Source: Stenotrophomonas sp. WZN-1
Lineage (GTDB): Bacteria > Pseudomonadota > Gammaproteobacteria > Xanthomonadales > Xanthomonadaceae
DNA length: 64,000 bases
Direction of reading: 5' to 3'
Assembly (NCBI RefSeq): GCF_002192255.1
Contig: NZ_CP021768.1
Span: 3,552,001 to 3,616,000, forward strand
The notes under the pieces are model-generated. The model made no database searches and was not told the origin of the DNA. It saw only the letters and a list, made by a program, of their open reading frames with translations. Numbering within the stretch: position 1 is the stretch's first letter; each line of letters begins with the position of its first letter. The position numbers and the translations under genes were made by a program. Shown one piece after another: positions 54,144-61,651 of this stretch.

Positions 54144-56872
54144 GGCGTTCCTCCTGCAGCAGCGGTCTGGGGCGTGGCGGCAATCAACGCGCGTTCCTGC
54201 AGCAGGCGGGTAACGCGGGCCTGCTGGCGTATCTGCGGCGGCAGCTGGGCCACGGCCAGCGGCTCGCAGTGCACGGCGCCGACCAGCAGCACCACCTGGC
54301 GGCGCTCGCGCACCTGCAGCGGGCAGTGCAGCAGGCGGTCGTCCTGCAGCAGGTACAGCGTTGTCTCGCGACGCGGGAAATCGGCGACGAAGCCACCGTT
54401 GGCGCTGGTGCCGGGCACCGGCGCGTTGAGGATGCGGGCGCCACCCAGCGGCGCTCCGGCAAGATCCTTGGCGTTGCCGATGAAGGTGTAGGTCACCTCG
54501 ATCGGCACCGGCATGCGCATCAGCCGCCCGGGGCTGAGGAACATTGGGCGTGCACCGCCCACGCCGGTCACGCGGATGGCGGCGATGCTGTCCAGCGTGC
54601 TGGCATCCTGCACTTCGGCACGGTGCGACTGGTACGACGACAACGGCAGCAACCGGCGCTCGCCAATCTGCAGGCGTTGCCGGCGCAGGCCGCCCACCTG
54701 CAGTTCGGCCGCCACGCCACGCAGGTCGACGTCGTCGGTGTCGGCCACCTGTACGGCCAGGCCGGCATCGGCGCCGTTGCTGCCGCTCCAGTAGAAGCCG
54801 CGCTTGCCCAGCGCGAAGCCGGAGCTGTGCATGCCGCTGTAGGCGGTCTCGCTACGGCCGCGCTGCTGGTAGTGCGCCAGCGTGGCGCCGCTCTGGCCGA
54901 GGCTGTTCTGCAGCTGGCCGCTGAGCGTGGCGCTGTAGCGGTCGCTGTTGTTGGCACGCAGTTCGGCCGACAGCTCGCGGTACTGCGCGTCCACGTCTTG
55001 GCGCAGGCTGTGGCCGACGCTGTAGTTGATGTCCGGGCGCTGGTGCTGCGGCTGGCGCACGTCCACGCTGTAGCGGCGCTGGCCGCTGCCGACGGTGCCG
55101 CGCAGCAGGCGGGTCAGGCTCAGGTTGAAGTAGATGCCGCGATCACGTTGATCATTGCCGCGCAGGCTGTCGCTGGCGCGCTGCTGCCACACACCCACGC
55201 GCGTGGAGACACTGAAATCCTGCCAGCGATGGCTGCGGCTGAAGCTGGCCTGCCAGGTGCGGCTGAGCTGCGGCTCGCGGCGCGGTTGCCATGGCGGCGG
55301 CGGTGGCAGCAGCGGGTCCAGCCCGGCCAGCGGGTCGTCTTCCGCACCGGGCAGGACACGCCCGGCGCGCCAGGTCTGGCGCCGCGTGTAGCCCACATAG
55401 GCACTGCCACCGGCCAGCGGCAGCGCCATCGAGGCGGTGAGCGAGTTGGTGCAGCCCAGCTGGTCGCGCGCGTCGGCCTCGAACTGGCAGGCCTTGCCGC
55501 GCATGCGCTGCTGGTAGATGTTCCAGGACGCAGTGCGGCGGTACGACAGCTGGTACTGCTGGCCGGTGCTGCCATCGTTGCCGCGCATGCCGCCGAAGCT
55601 GGCGCGCAGTTCCTGGGTGGCGTACAGGCGGCGCAGGTCCACGCGCAGTTCGCCGTAGCGGAAGCCGCCGAGGTCGGCGGCACCGGCCACCACCGCCACG
55701 TCCCGGCCCAGCGGCACGCGCATGCCGGCCACCGCCACGCGTTCACCATCGAAGCGATCACTACGGCGCTCGTTGCGCTTGCCGCCCTGCACGAACCACT
55801 GCCACTGGCTGTTGGTCCAGTCGCCGCCCTTGTCGAACGGCGCGTCTTCGCTGCGCACCAGCACGCCGTCTTCGTAGATGCGCAGGGTGACGTTGTAGTT
55901 GCCGAACGGGAAGTTACGGGTGTCGATCTGGTTGATGCCGGCCTGCAGGTAGGAGGTCTGCAGCAGCCGCGTGCCATCGTAGGCATCGACGCGTGCGTCG
56001 CGCGCCAGCAGCACGGTCAGAGGCGTGGCCTGCACGGCGGCATCGGCGTCCACATAGGCGTGGGTGGTACCCACGCGCAGGCCCTGCAGCCGGTCCAGCG
56101 GCAGCATGCTGAAACTGAAGGTGCCGCCCTGCGGGCTGGATAGATTGCGGCGGTCCATGCGCCCGGCCTGCAGGTAGTGCGCCTGCCCCAGGTCGTGGCG
56201 GTAATAGACGTTGTCGAACTCGAACGCGCTGTCACTGCCGCGGCTGCGGTAGCGCTGCTGGTTGAAGTTCCATTCGGCGGAGACATGCCCGCGATCGAAC
56301 AGGCCCAGCACGCCGGTGCCACGCGCGGACAGCGTCTGGTAGTCGCGGCTGCCACTCACGTTGATCACCTGCTGGTGCAGGAAGGCGTTCTCGGCGTTGG
56401 CGCTGACTGTGTGGAAGCGCGCGGCGGCCGGTTTGCCGGGAATCCACTGGCGGGCGACGAACAGGCGCAACGCGCCCTCGCCTTCGTCGTACAGCGCGCG
56501 CACGGCGGCGGGGTCGTCCGGTGGATCGAGATAGCCGCAGCCGGCGGTGGCGCCACCGAAGCGGCAGGCCAGATGGCTGTTGCGCGGCATGGGTTGCGAG
56601 AGCGCCGGCAACAGCGCGGCCTGTGCTTCGGCGGGCAGGTCCAGCGCCTGCAGCACGCTTGCGGGATCTTCCAGCTGTACGTGCTCCAGGGTCACGCGCA
56701 CCGGCGACAGCCCGGCCGAGCGGCCGAACAGCTGGATGTCGAGTTGTTCGGTCTGGCCTTCGACCAGATCCTCGAAGCCGGGCGGGACGCCGCGCGCGGC
56801 CACCAGCGGCGTTGCCAGCGCCAGGGCGAGCGCGACCGCCAGCCGGGTGATGGCGGGGGCGTGTGATGTCAT
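54140..56872 (-). CDS. fimbrial outer-membrane usher (CS1/TcfC type)
   Basis: 910-residue outer-membrane usher of the alpha chaperone-usher family. Sec signal (cut around PLVAARG), N-terminal domain to about 150, a TcfC-type barrel with repeated aromatic strands (FEFDNVYYRHDLGQAHYLQAGRMDRRNLSSPQGGTFSFSMLPLDRLQGLRVG) and YNVTLRIYEDGVLVRSEDAPFDKGGD, then a C-terminal domain with ARILNAPVPGTSANGGFVADFPRRETTLYLLQDDRLLHCPLQVRERRQVV. Normal length for this group. Downstream of the major pilin gene and coupled to the tip gene. Confidence 0.92.
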   Translation of the reverse strand: MTSHAPAITRLAVALALALATPLVAARGVPPGFEDLVEGQTEQLDIQLFGRSAGLSPVRVTLEHVQLEDPASVLQALDLPAEAQAALLPALSQPMPRNSHLACRFGGATAGCGYLDPPDDPAAVRALYDEGEGALRLFVARQWIPGKPAAARFHTVSANAENAFLHQQVINVSGSRDYQTLSARGTGVLGLFDRGHVSAEWNFNQQRYRSRGSDSAFEFDNVYYRHDLGQAHYLQAGRMDRRNLSSPQGGTFSFSMLPLDRLQGLRVGTTHAYVDADAAVQATPLTVLLARDARVDAYDGTRLLQTSYLQAGINQIDTRNFPFGNYNVTLRIYEDGVLVRSEDAPFDKGGDWTNSQWQWFVQGGKRNERRSDRFDGERVAVAGMRVPLGRDVAVVAGAADLGGFRYGELRVDLRRLYATQELRASFGGMRGNDGSTGQQYQLSYRRTASWNIYQQRMRGKACQFEADARDQLGCTNSLTASMALPLAGGSAYVGYTRRQTWRAGRVLPGAEDDPLAGLDPLLPPPPPWQPRREPQLSRTWQASFSRSHRWQDFSVSTRVGVWQQRASDSLRGNDQRDRGIYFNLSLTRLLRGTVGSGQRRYSVDVRQPQHQRPDINYSVGHSLRQDVDAQYRELSAELRANNSDRYSATLSGQLQNSLGQSGATLAHYQQRGRSETAYSGMHSSGFALGKRGFYWSGSNGADAGLAVQVADTDDVDLRGVAAELQVGGLRRQRLQIGERRLLPLSSYQSHRAEVQDASTLDSIAAIRVTGVGGARPMFLSPGRLMRMPVPIEVTYTFIGNAKDLAGAPLGGARILNAPVPGTSANGGFVADFPRRETTLYLLQDDRLLHCPLQVRERRQVVLLVGAVHCEPLAVAQLPPQIRQQARVTRLLQERALIAATPQTAAAGGTP

Positions 56873-56933
56873 GGGGGTACCACTGGAGAAACAGCCGGCC
56901 CGCAGTACGGGCCGGCACTGGGGAAGCCTTCGA

Positions 56934-57434
56934 TCAGGGCTTCTGGCTCAGCACGATGTTGACGACGCCCGAGTAGCGCCCTTGGGTCGTAAGCGGCGCC
57001 GGTGCGGTCTGGGCGATGACCAGCGGCATCGAGATCGAGGCGCCCGGGGTCGAACCGGCACCGGTGAACAGATCGGCTGCCTTGAATTCGACAGCAGTGA
57101 GGCCCAGTGCGCGGTTGTTGAGGCTGACCGTCATCGGCACGGTGATCTTGCCGTCACCATTGGCCAGCACGAATGCACCGCCAATCTTGGCTTCGATATC
57201 GGCGGTGTCATCGTTGGAGTGGATGCGCACGTGCTGGGTGTCCGGAATCAGGCCACGCAACGGATCGTGGGTCAGGGTGACGGCGTCCGGCAGCGCGCTG
57301 CCGTCATCACGCAGCAGTGCCAGGGTCGGGTCGACATCGGCGTAGACGGAGATCTTGGTTTCCACGGCATGCGCGGACAGCGAAGCCGTGGCCAGCGCTG
57401 CAGCGAGCGCGGCCTTCTTGATAATGGCGTGCAT
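56934..57434 (-). CDS. major fimbrial subunit (CS1/CblA type)
   Basis: 166 residues from the ATG at 57434 (MHAIIKKAALAAALATASLSAHA, Sec signal). Mature part begins VETKISVYADVDPTLALLRDDGSALPDAVTLTHDPLRGLIPDTQHVRIHSNDDTADIEAKIGGAF, close to the CFA/I, CS1 and Cbl major pilin pattern (VxxxISVxAxVDPxxxLLxxDGSALPxxVxLxxxP). Such subunits lack cysteines, as here. First gene of the operon. Fimbrial polymer made by donor-strand exchange. Confidence 0.93.
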   Translation of the reverse strand: MHAIIKKAALAAALATASLSAHAVETKISVYADVDPTLALLRDDGSALPDAVTLTHDPLRGLIPDTQHVRIHSNDDTADIEAKIGGAFVLANGDGKITVPMTVSLNNRALGLTAVEFKAADLFTGAGSTPGASISMPLVIAQTAPAPLTTQGRYSGVVNIVLSQKP

Positions 57435-57778
57435 GGGTTGTCTCTCTCGGACAAGGGGGAATATGAAAGCTCCCCTCCCCAAGGAGAAAAGGGAGGGAAG
57501 CGCCGCCCGCGGGGATGGGTGCGGGCGACGGAGAGAATGTTAGAAACCCCTTGCTGTGCAGACCATTCAAGCTTTCCTAAAACACTGAACGTTAAGGAGA
57601 ATCCTTGAGGGGGTTCAATGTTTGAGGGTTATGCAATTCCCCTCATTTGTGGAATGCAATAAACCTCATTGCATTTCCTTTGTAGAGTCGACTGTTAGTC
57701 GGCTGCTCTTCTGATACGCGTTTGGCGCGTGAGTCGAGCGTGGCTCGACTCACGCCATGTCGCTACCGCAAGCGAGCC
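57435..57778. promoter_or_regulatory. control region of the fimbrial operon
   Basis: No gene. At 57606-57676 the DNA turns AT-rich and is packed with small repeats: the dyad AATGCAAT-N7-ATTGCATT (57653-57675), the dyad TGAGGG...CCCTCA (57623-57645), and two direct ATGCAAT...CCTCATT words 23 bp apart. These are candidate operators about 170-240 bp upstream of the fimbrial start. From 57682 to 57756 is a SMAG-like pair, including the hairpin GTGAGTCGAGC/GCTCGACTCAC. Confidence 0.55.
57682..57756. repeat. SMAG-like REP units
   Basis: GTAGAGTCGACTGTTAGTCGG is followed by the 12-bp-arm hairpin GCGTGAGTCGAGC/GCTCGACTCACGC. The GTAG head and GAGTCGA stem words match the units at 61524-61642. Confidence 0.75.
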
Positions 57779-58141
57779 TCAACCCGCAGGCACCACGGTA
57801 ACGCGGTCAACATCAATGTCGGTCGGCTTGAACCGATGCGTGTCGACCTTGCCACGCAACTCGACCACGGTATCGGCGCCGACGGCCTGCGGCGGCATGT
57901 CTTCGTCGTCGATCTCCACTTCGATCTGGCCGCTCGCATCGCGGAACTGATAGCGCTCGTGACCGAGCTTGGCGACGAGGTTGCCACGCAGCACCACCGG
58001 ATGGTCATCGCGCTGGGCACGCGCGTCGTTTACTGTACTGACAGCGGTTCCTGCGCCTGGGCCGGTGTACTGGGCAAATGCGTGCGGGCTCAGCAGAGCC
58101 AGCGGCGTGGCGATGAGGGCAATGGCAAGCAGTCGGTTCAT
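57779..58141 (-). CDS. BOF (YgiW/YdeI-type OB-fold) periplasmic protein
   Basis: 120 residues from the ATG at 58141 (MNRLLAIALIATPLALLSPHAFAQYTGPGAGTAVSTVNDARAQRDDHPVVLRGNLVAKLGHERYQFRDASGQIEVEIDDEDMPPQAVGADTVVELRGKVD). Sec signal then a single OB-fold of the BOF family (motif VVLRGNLVAKLGHERYQFRDASGQIEVEID). E. coli relatives help against oxidative and metal stress. Single gene, convergent to nothing, ahead of gltA. Confidence 0.9.
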   Translation of the reverse strand: MNRLLAIALIATPLALLSPHAFAQYTGPGAGTAVSTVNDARAQRDDHPVVLRGNLVAKLGHERYQFRDASGQIEVEIDDEDMPPQAVGADTVVELRGKVDTHRFKPTDIDVDRVTVVPAG

Positions 58142-58292
58142 GGTGTTCTCCTTGGCTGAGTAAGTGCCCTCAGGTTCTATCGCCTCGGATGTGATGCCTA
58201 TGAAATAGATCCGAAAAGATGTGAAAGCGACATTCAGTGTCAGAAGGCATTCAGATCTTGAAGCGGGCTCTACAGCGATCACTCGGGGATCG

Positions 58293-58316
58293 TGCGGACC
58301 AACGGTCCGCACCCAC
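58293..58316. repeat. SMAG-like unit
   Basis: GTGCGGACC/GGTCCGCAC hairpin followed by CACCATC, the reverse of the GGTGGGTGCGGACC unit at 46620. Confidence 0.65.
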
Positions 58317-58338
58317 CATCCGTCGAACACGATCAGGA

Positions 58339-58369
58339 CAAAAAAACGCCCCGCGGATGCGGGGCGTTC
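58339..58369 (-). terminator. intrinsic terminator of gltA
   Basis: AACGCCCCGC/GCGGGGCGTT stem with a 4-base loop, next to seven A on the plus strand (T run on the minus). Confidence 0.85.
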
Positions 58370-58392
58370 TCGGCACAACCTACGCGGGGCGA

Positions 58393-59670
58393 TCAGCCCT
58401 GGTAGTCGCGCACGTCGCTGCCGGTGTAGACCTGGCGCGGGCGGCCGATTTTCATTTCCGGATCGACCTGCTGTTCCAGCCAATGCGAGACCCAGCCGGA
58501 GGTACGGCCCAGGGCGAACATGACCGTGAACATTTCGGTCGGGATCTGCAGCGCCTTGTAGATGATGCCGCTGTAGAAATCGACGTTCGGGTACAGCTTG
58601 CGGGCGACGAAGTACTCGTCCTGCAGCGCGGCCTGTTCCAGCTTCACGGCCACGTCCAGCAGCGGGTCCTGCACGCCCAGCTGCTTGAGTACCTTGCTGG
58701 TCATCTCGCCGATGACCTTGGCGCGCGGGTCGAAGTTCTTGTAGACGCGGTGGCCGAAGCCCATCAGGCGGAAGCCGGAGGTCTTGTCCTTGGCCTTGAC
58801 CACGGCGGACTCGACATTGTCGGCGCTGCCGATCTCTTCCAGCATCTTCAGCACGGCTTCGTTGGCACCGCCGTGGGCCGGACCCCACAGCGCGGTGACG
58901 CCAGCGGCGACCGACGCGTACGGGTTGGCACCGGTCGAGCCGACCAGGCGCACGGTCGAGGTCGAGGCGTTCTGCTCGTGGTCGGCATGCAGGATGAACA
59001 GCAGGTCCAGCGCCTTGACCACGTCCGGGTTCAGATCGTACTGGCCATCAGCCGACTCGAAGGTCTGCTTCAGGAAGCGGCTGACGTAGTCCAGCGAGGT
59101 GTCCGGCTTGTTGGCCGGCAGGCCCTTGCCGTGGCGGTAGATCAGCGCCGACAGGGTCGGCACCTTGGCGATCAGGCGCACGGCGGCCTGGCGGCGCTGT
59201 TCGGCGTCGGACAGGTCCAGCGAGTCGTGATAGATGGCCGACAGCTGCGCGATCGCGGCAGCCAGGATGGCCATCGGGTGGGCATCCTTGGCGAAGCTGC
59301 CGATCAGGGTGTTGATCGAATCATCGACGTTGGCTTCGGCGGTCAGCTCATCGGTGAAGGCCTTCAGCTGCTCGGCGCTCGGGCGCTCGCCGTTGATCAG
59401 CAGGTAGGCCACTTCGACGTAGCTCGACTTTTCCGACAGCTGTTCGATCGGGTAGCCGCGGTACAGCAGCACGCCCTTGTCGCCGTCGATGTAGGTGATG
59501 GCGGACTTGCAGCTGGCCGTCGCGGTGAAGCCGGAATCGTAGGTGAAGAACCCCGTTTCCTTGGTCAGCTTCGCGATGTCGACGCAGTCGTTGCCAAGGG
59601 TGGGTTTGATGACGGGCAGAACGACCGACTTATCGCCGGCGTTGAGCGTGACCTGATCAAGATCGGACAC
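58393..59670 (-). CDS. gltA: citrate synthase
   Basis: Entry enzyme of the TCA cycle; 425 residues, typical of the hexameric type II enzyme. Starts at a GTG at 59670 (MSDLDQVTLNAGDKS), supported by AAGGAG eight bases upstream. Motifs: FILHADHEQNASTSTVRLVGSTGANPYASVAAGVTALWGPAHGGANEAVLKML (catalytic His) and GFGHRVYKNFDPRAK (second His/Asp region), and QIPTEMFTVMFALGRTSGWVSHWLEQ. Terminated at 58339. Confidence 0.96.
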   Translation of the reverse strand: MSDLDQVTLNAGDKSVVLPVIKPTLGNDCVDIAKLTKETGFFTYDSGFTATASCKSAITYIDGDKGVLLYRGYPIEQLSEKSSYVEVAYLLINGERPSAEQLKAFTDELTAEANVDDSINTLIGSFAKDAHPMAILAAAIAQLSAIYHDSLDLSDAEQRRQAAVRLIAKVPTLSALIYRHGKGLPANKPDTSLDYVSRFLKQTFESADGQYDLNPDVVKALDLLFILHADHEQNASTSTVRLVGSTGANPYASVAAGVTALWGPAHGGANEAVLKMLEEIGSADNVESAVVKAKDKTSGFRLMGFGHRVYKNFDPRAKVIGEMTSKVLKQLGVQDPLLDVAVKLEQAALQDEYFVARKLYPNVDFYSGIIYKALQIPTEMFTVMFALGRTSGWVSHWLEQQVDPEMKIGRPRQVYTGSDVRDYQG

Positions 59671-59966
59671 TGTGTGCGCTCCTTCATGGGAAGGCGCCTG
59701 CCCAAGCGCATTGGTCAGGCACGTGAATGACGTCCACGACCTGTGTCGTGGATCACGCCATTATCGCACAGCAGCATTTGCCCGGCGCTAGACAGAAGTC
59801 GTAGACGGCAGGCGGCCAGAACCCGGCCAGCAAGCGGCCCGGATCGGCAAAAGCGTTGTCATACGAACGCAGTGTTCCGTCCATCCAAACGCCCGTTGGG
59901 TAGGCGTTGGGGAAAAACAAACGGCCGCGCAGAGCGCGGCCGTCGGTTCGAAGCGGGATCGACAGA
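59671..59966. other. gltA promoter region
   Basis: 296 bp between gltA and rpmE2. It carries a CCACGAC/GTCGTGG hairpin (about 59736-59754) and the rpmE2 terminator at 59911. No coding sequence is supported. Confidence 0.6.
59911..59943 (-). terminator. intrinsic terminator of rpmE2
   Basis: ACGGCCGCGC/GCGCGGCCGT stem with a 3-base loop and a TTGTTTTTCC tail on the minus strand, 24 bp after the stop codon. Confidence 0.8.
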
Positions 59967-60209
59967 TCAGCGCGCGTAGCGCTTCTGGAACTTGTCGATA
60001 CGGCCCGAGGTGTCGATGACCTTGTGCTTGCCCGTGTAGAACGGGTGCGAAGCAGAGGAAATTTCAACCTTGACCAGCGGGTATTCGTTGCCGTCTTCCC
60101 ACTGGATGGTTTCCTTCGTGCCCATGGTCGAGCGGGTCAGGAACTTGAAATCGGAGGTGACGTCATGGAAGACGACGTCGCGGTAGTTCGGATGGATATC
60201 GGCCTTCAT
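59967..60209 (-). CDS. rpmE2: ribosomal protein L31 type B
   Basis: 80-residue large-subunit protein, [80 protein letters not shown]. It lacks the zinc-binding cysteines of type A L31, so it is the zinc-independent form usually induced in zinc limitation by Zur. No Zur box could be picked by eye in the short upstream gap. Confidence 0.96.
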   Translation of the reverse strand: MKADIHPNYRDVVFHDVTSDFKFLTRSTMGTKETIQWEDGNEYPLVKVEISSASHPFYTGKHKVIDTSGRIDKFQKRYAR

Positions 60210-60297
60210 GGGCTCACACCGTAAATGGGCTGGTGGTCAAGAGCGGCATTATAAGCACCGGTTGCCGCCCGGGGCAACCGGTGCCGGTCGATCGGCT

Positions 60298-61236
60298 TCA
60301 GTCCGCGCCCAGGGCCTGGCGTACCAGGGCCTCGAAACGCTGCTGGTCGTAGGCCATCAGCAGATCGCAGTTGTCCGGCTGGCCGGTCTGGCGGTTCCAG
60401 TCGACGATGGTGGCGCCGCGGCTGAACGTGCCGTTCAGCTCCACGTTCAGCGGCCGCGATTCGACCCGCAACTGCCCTTCCGGGTTCAGCGCCCACGCCA
60501 TGGCGACCGCGTCGGCGGTGTACCAGCGCCCGCCTTTGCTGTCTTCGGACAGGCCACGGGTCTTGCGCGAGATCAGCTCGTAGAAGCGGGCACGATCGGA
60601 GTCGGCCTGCAGCCACTTCTCGGCTTCTTCCAGCGGCAGGCCGTGGGCGACGGTGGCCTCCCAGTCCGACACCAGCAGGTGCTTGAACGAGGTGAACACC
60701 ACGTGCGCGGCTTCCGGATCGAAGGCGATGTTGAATTCGGCCGCCGGCGTGATGTTGCCGTGGCAGGTGACCGCTCCGCCCATCACCACGATGCGCTTGA
60801 TGCGCTGGGGCAGGGTCGGGTCCAGCTTCAGGGCCAGCGCCAGGTTGGTCAGCGGGCCAAGCATCACCAGCATCAGGTCGCCGGCATGCTCGTGCGACAG
60901 GCGCAGGATGGCCAGCGCAGCGTGTTCGGCTTCAGCCTGGCGGCTCGGCGGCGGCAGATCCACGTCACCATAGCCGTCACGGCCGTGCACGTGGGCAGCG
61001 TCGACGGAGGGATGCAGCAGCGGATCCGGGCTTCCGGCAAACACCGGCACGTCGGCGCGGCCGACGATGTCGCAGAGCTTGAGGGCGTTGCGGACGGTGT
61101 ACTGCAGGCCGACATTGCCAGCGGCGATGGTCAGGGCGACCACGTCATGCCGCTCATCGGCAAAGGCCATCAGCAGGGCCAGGGCGTCGTCCACACCGGG
61201 GTCGGTGTCGATCAACAGGGGGATCTTGTGGGTCAT
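60298..61236 (-). CDS. nucleoside hydrolase (inosine-uridine preferring type)
   Basis: 312 residues from the ATG at 61236 (MTHKIPLLIDTDPGVDDALALLMAF). DTDPGVDDALAL binds calcium and starts the active site; other family blocks are VPVFAGSPDPL (about 75), LMLVMLGPLTNLALAL (about 118), GGAVTCHGNITPAAEFNIAFDPEAAHVVF (about 148-175) and the C-terminal DCDLL-like CDLLMAYD. It cleaves nucleosides to base and ribose. Longer reading frame to 61974 is not supported. Monocistronic. Confidence 0.93.
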   Translation of the reverse strand: MTHKIPLLIDTDPGVDDALALLMAFADERHDVVALTIAAGNVGLQYTVRNALKLCDIVGRADVPVFAGSPDPLLHPSVDAAHVHGRDGYGDVDLPPPSRQAEAEHAALAILRLSHEHAGDLMLVMLGPLTNLALALKLDPTLPQRIKRIVVMGGAVTCHGNITPAAEFNIAFDPEAAHVVFTSFKHLLVSDWEATVAHGLPLEEAEKWLQADSDRARFYELISRKTRGLSEDSKGGRWYTADAVAMAWALNPEGQLRVESRPLNVELNGTFSRGATIVDWNRQTGQPDNCDLLMAYDQQRFEALVRQALGAD

Positions 61237-61379
61237 CGTTGCCGTCTTCAGATCGGCAACGAAGTGTGGACCGGGATGATGACCGTTGCAAGTACGGGGA
61301 TTGGGGTTCGGCAGGGCTGCGCCCTGCACCCGCAGAAGCCGGAGCAACGGCAAGAGCAAAAGCTGGCTATCCGTGGGAT

Positions 61380-61481
61380 GGCGGGGTGGGTCCGATGGCG
61401 GGGGACGGCGTGAATACATCCATGTAGCCTCGGTCGCGCCATCCATGGCGCTCACGCCCCCGCCACCGGACCCACCCCGCC
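61380..61481 (+). repeat. cloverleaf inverted-repeat element, copy E
   Basis: 102-bp element with 26-bp outer arms (GGCGGGGTGGGTCCGATGGC; one mismatch). Hairpin 1 is TACATCCATGTA (61415-61426); hairpin 2 is GCGCCATCCATGGCGC (61436-61451). The stems differ from those of copies A to D but remain paired, while the CATCCATG apex is kept. It is the only unpaired copy in the window. It lies between the nucleoside hydrolase and recG genes. Confidence 0.85.
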
Positions 61482-61523
61482 TTCGACAATTTCCCGCGGT
61501 CTGTCGGAACGGCGTTCTGCTCT

Positions 61524-61642
61524 GGTAGGTGTCGACCTTGGTCGACACATCCACGGATTGATCGAAAAGGCTCTCTGTAGAGTCGAGCCATGCTCGACTC
61601 ACGCGCGCAGCGTGGATGTGTGGACCAAGGACCACACCCACC
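61524..61642. repeat. nested SMAG cluster
   Basis: Outer units GGTAGGTGTCGACCTTGG and, in inverted form, CCAAGGACCACACCCACC, share CACATCCACG and CGTGGATGTG words and pair with some mismatch. Inside lies a GTAGAGTCGAGC/GCTCGACTC unit (GTAG at 61577). It is an arrangement of one REP within a pair of others. Confidence 0.75.
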
Positions 61643-61651
61643 AAGGCAGCA

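Larger units (their letters stand above)
61237..61651. other. 415-bp intergenic region with element E and SMAG cluster
   Basis: Contains a low-complexity AGCAACGGCAAGAGCAAAAG stretch (about 61344-61363), element E and a nested SMAG cluster. No coding sequence is supported. Confidence 0.75.

Noticed and set aside
59753..60067. Small leftward frame of 104 codons between gltA and rpmE2.
   Set aside because: It runs through the rpmE2 terminator and out of frame in rpmE2; no conserved pattern.
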